Assembly: GCA_002371715.1 (NCBI GenBank)
Contig: DFGF01000083.1
Location: 1 to 32,664 of the forward strand
DNA: 32,664 nt
Source of the DNA: Prevotella sp. UBA3757
GTDB taxonomy: Bacteria; Bacteroidota; Bacteroidia; Bacteroidales; Bacteroidaceae
Direction: 5' to 3'
The notes beneath the pieces are model-generated. The model did no database searches, was not told where the DNA came from, and was given only the letters and a program-made list of their open reading frames with translations. A program made the position numbers and the translations under genes. This document shows, piece after piece, positions 19,949-27,259 of this stretch. Position 1 is the stretch's first letter. Every line of letters starts with the position of its first letter.

Positions 19949-21910
19949 ATGTACACAAAAGAAGACTTAGAAAAGCTGTCTGTCACCGAACTGATGGGGA
20001 TAGCGGCAGAATTAGACGTTAAAGTGTCGCAGGACGACGAGTTGGAAACTGTCATCTACGCCATCCTCGACAAGGCTGCCGAGGACTCGGCGGCCAGTGC
20101 CAGCGCACCCAAGCGCAAGCGCACACGCATCACAAAGGATAATAGTAAGGTATATACCGTCAACGGCACCGATGCCGAGGCCCTCGATGCCAAGGCTACG
20201 AAGAAGCAGAAGAAACCTTCGCTCGACTCGCTCTTTGCCGAACAGGAGGCCCAGGAGCAGGCTGCCCGCGCCGAGGCCGAGGCCGCACAGGCCGCCCAGG
20301 AGCCGGAACCCGAAAAGCCGGCCCCCAAGAAGCGCGGCCGCAAGTCGAAGAAGGAACTGGAGGCCCTGGCTGCCGCCGAAGCCGCCAAGAGCGCCGAGGC
20401 ACAAGCTGCTGAGCCCTCGCTTGACTTCGACGGTCAGGCGGCTGCCGCACCGTCCGACGCTGCCATTCCCGAAGCTGCCGACGGCAATGCCGAAGCTACG
20501 GTGAACGACGAGATGCTGAACCAGCTGCAGGAGAAGATGACGCAGCGCAACCAGCAGGAGAGTACGGAGGCCAAGGCCGCAGGTGACGGCCAGGACAACG
20601 GCAGCAGCGTCTGGGAGGGCGACCCCGGCGACGGTACCGACTTCATCGTCATGGTCGACCTGCCCATCGAGGACGAGGCGGCTATTCCGACGCTCGACAT
20701 GTTTGACCGCCCGACCAACCAGCAGGCTCCGGTCGAGAGCGTCATGACCGTAGAGCGCACAACGCCCCGGGGCACCGACACCTACGACTTCGAGGACCTC
20801 ATCAGCGGCAACGGCGTGCTGGAGATCATGCAGGACGGCTACGGTTTCCTGCGCTCCAGCGACTACAACTACCTGTCGTCACCCGACGACATCTACGTGT
20901 CGCCCCAGCAAATCAAGAAGTACTCGCTGAAGACCGGCGACGTCGTGGAGTGCACCGTCCGGCCGCCCCACGACAACGAGAAATACTTTGCCATGAGCAA
21001 CGTCAAGGCCATCAACGGACGCCACCCCAACGAGGTGCGCAACCGCGTGGCCTTCGAGCACCTGACGCCACTCTTCCCCGACGAGAAGTTCAAGCTCTGC
21101 GGCGACCCGGCAACCACCAACCCCTCCGTCCGCATCGTGGACCTCTTTGCACCTATCGGCAAGGGCCAGCGCGCACTCATCGTGGCCCAGCCCAAGACCG
21201 GTAAGACCATCCTGATGAAGGACATAGCCAACGCCATAGCCGCCAACCACCCCGAGGCATACATCATGATGCTGCTCATAGACGAGCGACCCGAGGAGGT
21301 GACGGACATGGCCCGCACGGTCAATGCCGAGGTCATCGCCTCGACGTTCGACGAACCCGCCGACCGCCATGTCAAGATAGCCGGCATCGTGCTGGAGAAA
21401 GCCAAGCGCATGGTGGAGTGCGGCCACGATGTGGTCATCTTCCTCGACTCCATCACCCGACTGGCCCGTGCCTACAATACCGTCAGCCCCGCCTCGGGCA
21501 AGGTGCTGACCGGCGGTGTCGACGCCAACGCCCTGCAGAAGCCCAAGCGCTTCTTCGGTGCAGCGCGCAACATTGAGGGTGGCGGCTCGCTGACCATCAT
21601 TGCCACGGCCCTCGTCGACACCGGCTCGAAGATGGACGAGGTCATCTTCGAGGAGTTCAAGGGTACCGGCAACTCCGAAATCCAGCTGGACCGCATGCTC
21701 TCCAACAAGCGCGTGTTCCCGGCCCTCAACCTGATCCAGTCGTCGACGCGCCGCGACGACCTGCTGCAGGACCAGACCACGCTGAACCGCATGTGGATCT
21801 TGCGCAAGTACATAGCAGAGATGAACCCCATCGAGGCCATGAACGTGGTTCGCGACCGACTGGTGCAGACGCGCTCCAACGAGGAGTTCCTGCTGTCGAT
21901 GAACGGATAA
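19949..21910 (+). CDS. rho: Transcription termination factor Rho with a large disordered insertion
   Basis: The 653-residue protein is about 230 residues longer than E. coli Rho (419). The N-terminal helical domain (1-45, TKEDLEKLSVTELMGIAAEL) is followed by a low-complexity insertion rich in Ala, Glu, Lys and Gln (about 46-275) with a basic patch PKKRGRKSKK. The RNA-binding cold-shock domain (GVLEIMQDGYGFLRS, about 285-360) and the ATPase domain then follow. Walker A is QPKTGKT (about 413-419), Walker B VVIFLDSITRLARAYN, and the C-terminal part contains GGVDANALQKPKRFFGAARN. It is the hexameric RNA helicase that ends transcription. Long disordered insertions are known in Bacteroides Rho and have been linked to phase separation in B. 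thetaiotaomicron. The ATG follows a structured leader. Confidence 0.97.
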   Translation: MYTKEDLEKLSVTELMGIAAELDVKVSQDDELETVIYAILDKAAEDSAASASAPKRKRTRITKDNSKVYTVNGTDAEALDAKATKKQKKPSLDSLFAEQEAQEQAARAEAEAAQAAQEPEPEKPAPKKRGRKSKKELEALAAAEAAKSAEAQAAEPSLDFDGQAAAAPSDAAIPEAADGNAEATVNDEMLNQLQEKMTQRNQQESTEAKAAGDGQDNGSSVWEGDPGDGTDFIVMVDLPIEDEAAIPTLDMFDRPTNQQAPVESVMTVERTTPRGTDTYDFEDLISGNGVLEIMQDGYGFLRSSDYNYLSSPDDIYVSPQQIKKYSLKTGDVVECTVRPPHDNEKYFAMSNVKAINGRHPNEVRNRVAFEHLTPLFPDEKFKLCGDPATTNPSVRIVDLFAPIGKGQRALIVAQPKTGKTILMKDIANAIAANHPEAYIMMLLIDERPEEVTDMARTVNAEVIASTFDEPADRHVKIAGIVLEKAKRMVECGHDVVIFLDSITRLARAYNTVSPASGKVLTGGVDANALQKPKRFFGAARNIEGGGSLTIIATALVDTGSKMDEVIFEEFKGTGNSEIQLDRMLSNKRVFPALNLIQSSTRRDDLLQDQTTLNRMWILRKYIAEMNPIEAMNVVRDRLVQTRSNEEFLLSMNG

Positions 21911-21931
21911 GTGACGATAGAAAGGAATATC

Positions 21932-23299
21932 ATGGTAAGAAACAGACTAAACATAGCCGTGCTGCTGTCCCTGGCGTGGACAGCAGCATTTGCACAGTAC
22001 AAGACGGCGGGCGACGGCACGACGTACGACATCCAGAAACTGGCCCATATAGCCGGAACCGGCATCATCAGCTACGAACTGGAGGAAGACCAGCCCGCCA
22101 CGTACGAGCTGACGAGCGCCATCACCATTGCCCAGGGCGACCGCTTCGTCATGGACGACGGCATCCAGCTGCTGTTCGGTGCGAATGTCAGCCTGACCGT
22201 CGAGGGCGAGGCCGACTTCCAGTCAACCCACAGCAACACGTTCCAATACAGTTCCGAGAGCGATACCGGTGCCTCGGTGTGCATCAAGAGCGCGACGACC
22301 ACCGAGGTCACCAACTGCACGTTCGTCGGCGTCGGCCTGGAACTGATGGGCACCGGCGCCACCAACGTGCGCCAGTGCCGGTTCTACCGCCACGACGGTT
22401 CGACGGCTGCCGCCCTCTACTTCATCTCGGCCGGTGCTGCCAGCACCGTCGAGGACTGCCACTTCGAAGCGTGCCGCAAGGCCGCCATCGGCAGCGCCGC
22501 CAACGCCTCGCAACCGCTGACCATCGTGGACTGCACGTTCGTCAGGAACTCAGCGGCCAACGGCAACATTCCCCAGATTAACATTACCGCCGCCAAGCCG
22601 CTCCAGGTCATCGGGTGCACCATCACGGGCAATCCCGACAACACCATGGTGGGCGGACTGGGCATATCGAACTTCATGAGCTACGATGCCGACATCAGCA
22701 TCTCGCGCTGCACCATCACCGACAACCGCTACGGCATCGGACTGGTAGGCCCGGCAGCCAGCATCAGCATCACCGACAACCGGCTGGTCAACAACCGCCA
22801 CGAGGTGAACCCCATGAACGGCGGCTCGGGCATCAGCCTCTACGACCCCTACCAGCAGACCGTGGCCCGCCTGACGGGCAACCACATCGAGGGCTCGCTA
22901 TGGGGCGTGACCGTCATCGGCTGCCGGCACGTCAACCTGGGCAACCTGGAGGAGGGTCCCGACCTCAATCCCGGCCGGAACGTCTTCCGCAACAACGGCT
23001 TCGACGGCCAGCTCTACGACCTCTACAACAACTCGACGCAGACCGTCTACGCCCAGGGCAACACGTGGAACGTCAGCCAGCAGACCCAGGAGCTTATAGA
23101 GACCGTCATCTATCACCGGCACGACAACCCTTCGCTGGGCGAGGTCATCTACTGGCCCGCCGCCACCGGGACGGGCGTCGCCCCGACCGTATGCAACAAG
23201 GCCGAGGACCACGACTGCTACGACCTCAGCGGACGGCGCGTCGGCCAGCCCACACGCAAGGGCCTATACATCCGCAATGGCAAGAAAGTGGCTTACTAA
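21932..23299 (+). CDS. Secreted right-handed beta-helix protein with Prevotella-type C-terminal tail
   Basis: The ATG at 21932 is preferred over the in-frame GTG at 21911 because an AAAGGA lies just before it and the product then starts with a clean signal peptide (MVRNRLNIAVLLSLAWTAAFA). The 455-residue product has repeated strands with phrases such as VEDCHFEACRKAAIG, IVDCTFVRNSAANG, VIGCTITGNP and ISRCTITDNRYGIG, typical of parallel beta-helices (pectate-lyase-like fold). It ends with YDLSGRRVGQPTRKGLYIRN followed by GKKVAY, a tail common in exported Prevotella proteins and similar to type IX sorting tails. No catalytic residues were recognised, so it may bind or cleave a glycan. It follows rho by 21 nt with no terminator seen, and its end overlaps the next gene by 23 nt. 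Confidence 0.8.
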   Translation: MVRNRLNIAVLLSLAWTAAFAQYKTAGDGTTYDIQKLAHIAGTGIISYELEEDQPATYELTSAITIAQGDRFVMDDGIQLLFGANVSLTVEGEADFQSTHSNTFQYSSESDTGASVCIKSATTTEVTNCTFVGVGLELMGTGATNVRQCRFYRHDGSTAAALYFISAGAASTVEDCHFEACRKAAIGSAANASQPLTIVDCTFVRNSAANGNIPQINITAAKPLQVIGCTITGNPDNTMVGGLGISNFMSYDADISISRCTITDNRYGIGLVGPAASISITDNRLVNNRHEVNPMNGGSGISLYDPYQQTVARLTGNHIEGSLWGVTVIGCRHVNLGNLEEGPDLNPGRNVFRNNGFDGQLYDLYNNSTQTVYAQGNTWNVSQQTQELIETVIYHRHDNPSLGEVIYWPAATGTGVAPTVCNKAEDHDCYDLSGRRVGQPTRKGLYIRNGKKVAY

Positions 23300-23861
23300 G
23301 CTGGCTGCCCTCAGCCTGCTCACGACGGCATGTCAGTCTCAGCACCAGCTGCATGAGGCTGACTTGCTGTTTCACGTCACCAGCAGCAGCAACCCGATCA
23401 CCGACGTCACGCCCGACATGATTGACCACGTGGCCATCGTCCTGTCCCGTGACAGCGTCATCGAGGCCGTACCGCGCCGGGGCGTCACCCTGACCCCGCT
23501 CGACTCGCTGCGCCGCCAGGAGGGCTACTACATCATAGGCCGCGTGCGGCGCGCCGACGCCACGCTCTCGCTGCTCAACGCACGCTCGCTGCTGGGCCGC
23601 CGCTACGATGCCCTCTACCTGCCTGACAACGCCGACATCTACTGCTCCGAACTGGTGGAGATGTCGCTGACCGACAGCTACGGGCGCCGCCTGTTCCACC
23701 CCGTTCCCATGTCGTTCCACGATGCCTCCGGGCGCACGACCGACTACTGGACCCGCTTCTACCGGCGCCACGGCATGGCGGTGCCCGAGGGACGGCCCGG
23801 CACGAACCCCGCCGAACTCTCAAGGCGCCCTCAGGTCAGAATCATAGGGCGGCTGCGTTAA
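23277..23861 (+). CDS. YiiX/NlpC-P60-like lipoprotein hydrolase
   Basis: The 194-residue protein has a lipoprotein signal with the lipobox LTTAC (C19), so it is probably membrane-anchored in the envelope. The domain opens with EADLLFHV and has D50-H51-V-A-I-V and later Y-C123-S-E-L-V, the His and Cys of the permuted papain-like YiiX/YebB family (PF05708-like). Members are thought to be amidases or peptidases acting on cell-wall or lipid-linked amides; no substrate can be named here. Translation starts 23 nt before the end of the beta-helix gene in another frame, which suggests translational coupling and a related envelope role. Confidence 0.78.
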   Translation: MARKWLTKLAALSLLTTACQSQHQLHEADLLFHVTSSSNPITDVTPDMIDHVAIVLSRDSVIEAVPRRGVTLTPLDSLRRQEGYYIIGRVRRADATLSLLNARSLLGRRYDALYLPDNADIYCSELVEMSLTDSYGRRLFHPVPMSFHDASGRTTDYWTRFYRRHGMAVPEGRPGTNPAELSRRPQVRIIGRLR

Positions 23862-23876
23862 AAAATCCGTCTTTTC

Positions 23877-23907
23877 TTTGCCGTTTCGGGATAATTTCGT
23901 ACCTTTG
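23877..23907 (+). promoter_or_regulatory. Promoter of the GH43 gene
   Basis: TTTG (23877-23880) and TACCTTTG (23900-23907) are 19 nt apart. An inverted repeat (23891-23919) straddles the -7 box, so regulated transcription is likely. Confidence 0.78.
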
Positions 23908-23919
23908 ACACGAAATTAT
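23891..23919. promoter_or_regulatory. Perfect 10-bp inverted repeat over the GH43 promoter (operator candidate)
   Basis: ATAATTTCGT (23891-23900) is the exact reverse complement of ACGAAATTAT (23910-23919), with a 9-nt centre. It covers the -7 box and the expected start site, the usual place for a repressor. As RNA only its downstream half would be transcribed, so DNA binding is the better explanation. Confidence 0.65.
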
Positions 23920-23935
23920 TAATAACCCGACAATT

Positions 23936-25879
23936 ATGACAATACGCAAGACCCTGCTGACAGCCCTCCTGACTGCCGCATGCTGCTGCCCCGCAGCCGC
24001 CGCCGATGCTCAGAACCCTGACGAGATGGTGGCCTACCTCTTTACCTATTTCAACAGTAACGACCCCAAGGACGAGCAGATATGCTACGCCCTGAGCGAC
24101 GACGGCTACAACTACACGCCGCTGAACGACGGCATGCCCGTCATCGAGAGCGACACCATCGCCCTGACGCAATGCGTGCGCGACCCACACATACTGCGCT
24201 GCCAGGACGGCAAGACGTTCTACATGGTGGCCACCGACATGCGCTCGGCCCACGGCTGGTCGAGCAACCGCGGCATGGTGCTCATGAAGTCGACCGACCT
24301 GGTCAACTGGCACCACTCCACCGTCAACTTCCCCACACGCTACACCAAGTCGTGGAAGAACGTCATCCGCGTCTGGGCCCCCGAGACCATCTACGACCGC
24401 AAGGCCGGCAAGTACATGGTGTTCTACTCGCTGCGCACCAGCGACCCGAAGTCGTACGACAAGATCTACTACCAGTACGCCAACAGCGACTTCACCGACC
24501 TGGAGGGCGAGCCCCAGTGGCTCTTTGACGCCGGCAACGCCACCATCGACGGCGACATCGTCTACAACGAGGCCGACGGACTCTACCACCTGTTCTACAA
24601 GCAGGAGTCCGGACGCGGCATCTACCAGGCCGTAGCCCGCCAGTTGACCGACCGCTGGCAGATGCTCGAAGGCAACGTCGAGCAGACCAAGGAGGCCGTC
24701 GAGGGCGTAGGCGTCTGCCGGGCCATCGACGGCCAGTCGTGGATCGTCATGTACGACTGCTACGCGGGCGGCCACTACCAGTTCTGCCGGTCGGAGGACC
24801 TGAAGACCTTCCGCTTCGTGCAGAACACGGAGATGCGGGGCAAGTTCACGCCGCGCCACGGCACCATCATCCCCATTACCCGTGCCGAGAAGGAGCGCCT
24901 GCTCCGGGCCTTCCCCAACCACCGGCAGCCCATCCTCACGGGCTTCCATGCCGACCCCGAGGTGCTCTACTCCACCAAGACCGGGAAATACTACATCTAC
25001 TCCACCACCGACGGCACGCCCGGCTGGGGCGGCCACGACTTCAGCGTCTTCTCGTCGGACAACCTCATCGACTGGCACGACGAGGGCAAGATGCTCGACG
25101 TCAAGGGCGACCAGGTGCGCTGGGCCACGGGCAACGCCTGGGCACCGTGCATCATCGAGCGGAAAGTGGGTAAAGACTATAAATACTACTTCTACTTCTC
25201 GGCCCACAACCCCAAGACCAACCGCAAGGAAATCGGCGTGGCCGTCAGCGACAGTCCCACCGGCCCCTTCACCGACAGCGGCGCACCCATCGTCACCGAT
25301 GCCGACCGGCCCCGCGAGGCCCGTGGCGGCCAGGCCATCGACGTCGACGTCTTCCAGGACCCCAAGAGCGGCAAGTACTACCTCTACTGGGGCAACGGCT
25401 TCATGGCCGGTGCCGAGCTGGCCGACGACATGATGAGCATCCGGCGGGAGACCATCACCCACCTCACGCCCCAGGGCGGCACGCTCCAGACGTGGGCCTT
25501 TCGCGAGGGCGCCTACGTCTTCTGGCGCAAGGGCACCTACTACTTCCTCTGGAGTGTCGACGACACGGGCTCGCCCAACTACCACGTCTGCTACGGCACG
25601 GCCAAGTCGCCCTTAGGCCCCATCCAGATTGACGAGCAGAGCTACATGGTCATCCGCCAGAAGCCCGAAGACCACATCTACGGCACGGCCCACAACTCCG
25701 TGCTCCAGATTCCCGGCCGCGACGAGTGGTACATCGTCTACCACCGCATCAACCGCAACTACGTCAACCACGAGCCGGGCATCCACCGCGAGGTCTGCAT
25801 CGACCGCCTGACGTTCGACCGCCGGGGCCGCATCCTGCCCGTCACGCCCACGCTGAACGGACCGGAGCCGATAAAGTAA
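23936..25879 (+). CDS. Exported tandem glycoside hydrolase family 43 enzyme
   Basis: The 647-residue protein has a signal peptide (MTIRKTLLTALLTAACCCPA, cleavage near 26). It contains two GH43-type five-bladed propellers: one at about 30-325, starting at RD83-PHILRC with WAPETIYDRKAGKYMVFYS, and one at about 335-640. The second propeller has all three catalytic positions: D340 in FHADPEVLYS, the acid around 469-471 in IDVDVFQDP and E524 in FREGAYVFWRKG. GH43 enzymes remove arabinose or xylose units from plant polysaccharides, but the exact linkage cannot be told. The gene stands alone with its own promoter and operator-like palindrome and is followed by a hairpin. No SusC/SusD pair is in the window, so it is not part of a complete polysaccharide locus here. 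Confidence 0.9.
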   Translation: MTIRKTLLTALLTAACCCPAAAADAQNPDEMVAYLFTYFNSNDPKDEQICYALSDDGYNYTPLNDGMPVIESDTIALTQCVRDPHILRCQDGKTFYMVATDMRSAHGWSSNRGMVLMKSTDLVNWHHSTVNFPTRYTKSWKNVIRVWAPETIYDRKAGKYMVFYSLRTSDPKSYDKIYYQYANSDFTDLEGEPQWLFDAGNATIDGDIVYNEADGLYHLFYKQESGRGIYQAVARQLTDRWQMLEGNVEQTKEAVEGVGVCRAIDGQSWIVMYDCYAGGHYQFCRSEDLKTFRFVQNTEMRGKFTPRHGTIIPITRAEKERLLRAFPNHRQPILTGFHADPEVLYSTKTGKYYIYSTTDGTPGWGGHDFSVFSSDNLIDWHDEGKMLDVKGDQVRWATGNAWAPCIIERKVGKDYKYYFYFSAHNPKTNRKEIGVAVSDSPTGPFTDSGAPIVTDADRPREARGGQAIDVDVFQDPKSGKYYLYWGNGFMAGAELADDMMSIRRETITHLTPQGGTLQTWAFREGAYVFWRKGTYYFLWSVDDTGSPNYHVCYGTAKSPLGPIQIDEQSYMVIRQKPEDHIYGTAHNSVLQIPGRDEWYIVYHRINRNYVNHEPGIHREVCIDRLTFDRRGRILPVTPTLNGPEPIK

Positions 25880-25937
25880 CGCAAGTTACACTTAAACCAA
25901 ATAACTGACTTATCCTCTACTTCCATATACAATAATT

Positions 25938-25968
25938 CCCCGCAATTCCGTTCCGTGGATTTGCGGGG
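25938..25968. terminator. Convergent hairpin between GH43 and the M15 gene (repeat copy A)
   Basis: CCCCGCAATTCC (25938-25949) pairs with GGATTTGCGGGG (25957-25968), one mismatch in 12 bp. It lies between two convergent genes but has only a weak T-tract on either side. A related hairpin is found at 26906-26934 in the same orientation. Confidence 0.6.
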
Positions 25969-25977
25969 ATTCTGTGT

Positions 25978-26397
25978 CTACTTGTAGTACCCGATGCGGA
26001 CGTCGTGGCGCGGCGGGCCGAAGGGGTTCCAGCTGACGTGGAGCCAGCCCCGTCCGGTCAGCAGCTGGTCGGTATGCTCCGAGATTCTCAGGAAGTCAAC
26101 CAACAGCTGGAACTGGCGCGGGTCCCTGGGACGGATGTCGGCGGCGCAGGCCGCGAGGTGCTGCGAGCGGGCGACACCGCCCACCCGGGCGTTGTAGGCC
26201 GCGTTGCGGTAGCCTGAGTTGACGATGATGGGGCATCCCGCCACGGTGCGTGCCGGCTCCAGCAGCATCAGGCAGCCGTAGGTCAGGTTCACCACGTGCT
26301 GCACGGTGGGAATGTTGTCGGGATGCTCCTTGAGGTTCAGGAATTCTGCCAGCCCGAAGTGAGGCGACAGTCGGATGTCATTGAATTGTGTTTCCAT
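25978..26397 (-). CDS. M15 family (D-Ala-D-Ala-type) peptidoglycan peptidase
   Basis: The 139-residue protein is a single M15A-type domain (PF08291-like). It has the zinc ligands H80 in SQHLAACAAD, D87 in AADIRP and H120 in GWLHVSW, and the family phrase SGYRNAAYNARVGG before them. Relatives cut the peptide stems of peptidoglycan and include phage endolysins. There is no signal peptide, so export would need a holin-like route or cell lysis, as for phage endolysins. It is the last gene of a three-gene minus-strand operon, 8 nt after a small two-helix membrane protein. This set is often seen near an HU-like protein and a primase in Bacteroidales, as here. Confidence 0.9.
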   Translation of the reverse strand: METQFNDIRLSPHFGLAEFLNLKEHPDNIPTVQHVVNLTYGCLMLLEPARTVAGCPIIVNSGYRNAAYNARVGGVARSQHLAACAADIRPRDPRQFQLLVDFLRISEHTDQLLTGRGWLHVSWNPFGPPRHDVRIGYYK

Positions 26398-26427
26398 CTT
26401 CCATCTTACTTCTTACATCTTACATCA
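26393..26427. repeat. Five-unit heptamer array between the membrane-protein and M15 genes
   Basis: In-register 7-nt units TCCATCT, TCCATCT, TACTTCT, TACATCT and TACATCA span the end of the upstream gene, the 8-nt gap and the M15 start codon. The array sets the spacing between these two genes. Confidence 0.8.
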
Positions 26428-26633
26428 TTACGATATTCGCGCTTGATGATGCGCAGATACTGGTCCAGTCCGAAGATGGAGCCAGCCAAGAGGAAGGACT
26501 GCGCCACGTAGTAGAGCAGCCCTGAGGCAACGTCGTCGATGTCGACGACCTGATAGGCCACCATGCCGATGCTGCTCACGATGAGCAGCACGGCACAGGC
26601 ATTCTGTGATTGTTTGAATCGCGTGTTTTTCAT
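26406..26633 (-). CDS. Small two-helix membrane protein, holin-like by context
   Basis: The chosen start is the ATG at 26631-26633 (MKNTRFKQSQNACAV); a longer version would need a TTG start inside the upstream repeat. The 75-residue product has two hydrophobic segments, around 13-31 (AVLLIVSSIGMVAYQVV) and 37-60 (ASGLLYYVAQSFLLAGSIFG), and a basic C-terminus (IIKREYRNDVRCKK). I do not recognise a named family. It lies between the smalltalk gene (29 nt gap) and the M15 peptidase (8 nt gap). Size, topology and position resemble a phage holin before an endolysin, but this rests on context only. Confidence 0.72.
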   Translation of the reverse strand: MKNTRFKQSQNACAVLLIVSSIGMVAYQVVDIDDVASGLLYYVAQSFLLAGSIFGLDQYLRIIKREYRNDVRCKK

Positions 26634-26638
26634 AACAA

Positions 26639-26666
26639 TGTTCAACGTTCAATGTTCAACGTTTAC
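26639..26666. repeat. Four-unit heptamer array between smalltalk and the membrane-protein gene
   Basis: In-register units TGTTCAA, CGTTCAA, TGTTCAA and CGTTTAC fill the junction and include the smalltalk stop codon (26663-26665). Both junctions of this operon are therefore made of heptamer repeats. Confidence 0.75.
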
Positions 26667-26752
26667 ATCATCGCGGCGTTGCCTGCGGCACCGAGGATGG
26701 CACTGATGACGTAACCGAGGATCTGGAGGATTGTCTTGACTGTCTTGTTCAT
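26663..26752 (-). CDS. Smalltalk-family micropeptide
   Basis: A 29-residue protein (MNKTVKTILQILGYVISAIL, then GAAGNAAMM). It matches what I recall of the Bacteroidales smalltalk family, tiny proteins annotated near HU-like proteins and peptidoglycan amidases or peptidases. The first 20 residues can form a hydrophobic helix with Lys at the start and a Gly/Ala tail, so membrane association is plausible. It is the first gene after a strong promoter (26833-26864), about 75 nt downstream, and is followed by the holin-like and M15 genes. The function of the family is unknown to me; an antiholin, pore-forming or toxin-like role would fit but is untested. Confidence 0.85.
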   Translation of the reverse strand: MNKTVKTILQILGYVISAILGAAGNAAMM

Positions 26753-26832
26753 AGCATTACTTTTTTTGAGGGTTAATAAATAGGGTTAATTGTGTGTGTT
26801 TCATAGTATTAGATTACCTCTTAACTACGATA

Positions 26833-26864
26833 CAAAGGTACGAAAAAAATCCGAGATATGCAAA
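26833..26864 (-). promoter_or_regulatory. Promoter of the smalltalk / membrane protein / M15 operon
   Basis: On the minus strand TACCTTTG (26833-26840) is preceded by TTTG (26861-26864) with a 20-nt gap, an excellent match. The leader before the smalltalk ATG is about 75 nt, AT-rich and without an obvious gene. Confidence 0.8.
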
Positions 26865-26905
26865 TATTCCGGCGGTTTTTTTTGCCGTTATGAAATAATA
26901 ATTTT

Positions 26906-26934
26906 CCCCGCAATTCCTTGCTGTGGAGTTGCGG
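26906..26934. repeat. Hairpin repeat copy B, related to 25938-25968
   Basis: The 29 nt match the first 29 nt of the hairpin at 25938 at 25 positions in the same orientation, including an identical arm CCCCGCAATTCC. The second arm is GGAGTTGCGG (26925-26934). The two copies are 968 bp apart and flank the smalltalk operon and its promoter. Confidence 0.75.
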
Positions 26935-27062
26935 TTTTCATGATTATCGCTCCACCATCATACGCCCCATTTCGTTCAGCGCCACGAAGCGGTATCGCCG
27001 GGATGTCACGGGGATGGGAATTTTCGGATGACGCAAGGAAAAGGCGGAAAATGTCAAGAAAA

Positions 27063-27128
27063 ACGAGCCGTAATGTCGTCGGGGACGAGCCGTAATGTCG
27101 TCCGTGACGGGGCGTAATGTCGTCAGCA
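27063..27128. repeat. Three 22-nt direct repeats
   Basis: Units start at 27063, 27085 and 27107. The shared core is CGTAATGTCGTC, preceded by ACGAGC in units 1 and 2 and by ACGGGG in unit 3. Within the array, each GACGA or GACGG and a downstream TCGTC form small dyads. Confidence 0.9.
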
Positions 27129-27143
27129 GCGAGCCTCCAGGGT

Positions 27144-27201
27144 GGCACACATTGGCGGTGATTTTCAATGTGTGCCGCAATGTGAGTCGCGATGTGTGCC
27201 A
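27144..27201. repeat. 11-bp inverted repeat and 12-nt tandem triplet
   Basis: GGCACACATTG (27144-27154) is the perfect reverse complement of CAATGTGTGCC (27166-27176), 11-nt spacer. The second arm starts a run of three 12-nt units at 27166, 27178 and 27190 (CAATGTGTGCCG, CAATGTGAGTCG, CGATGTGTGCCA). Confidence 0.85.
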
Positions 27202-27259
27202 GGTGGCAAATAGTTATAACCATCTGTCTTTTAGTTATATACCATTACTGGATGATTAC

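Noticed and set aside
19834..20022. Leader peptide before rho
   Set aside because: The frame has no ATG start near the promoter and overlaps rho in another frame; the leader is better explained by RNA structure.
23858..25585. Minus-strand open frame of 575 codons opposite the GH43 gene
   Set aside because: Antisense shadow with no recognisable domain; the plus strand has a signal peptide and GH43 motifs.
27063..27128. CRISPR array
   Set aside because: The 22-nt units abut with no spacers and there are only three; no cas genes are near.
26888..27223. Minus-strand small gene in the repeat region
   Set aside because: The end (RRYRFVALNEMGRMMVER) looks protein-like and could be a gene remnant, but the upstream part runs through the 22-nt repeats and has no promoter or start signal; not called.
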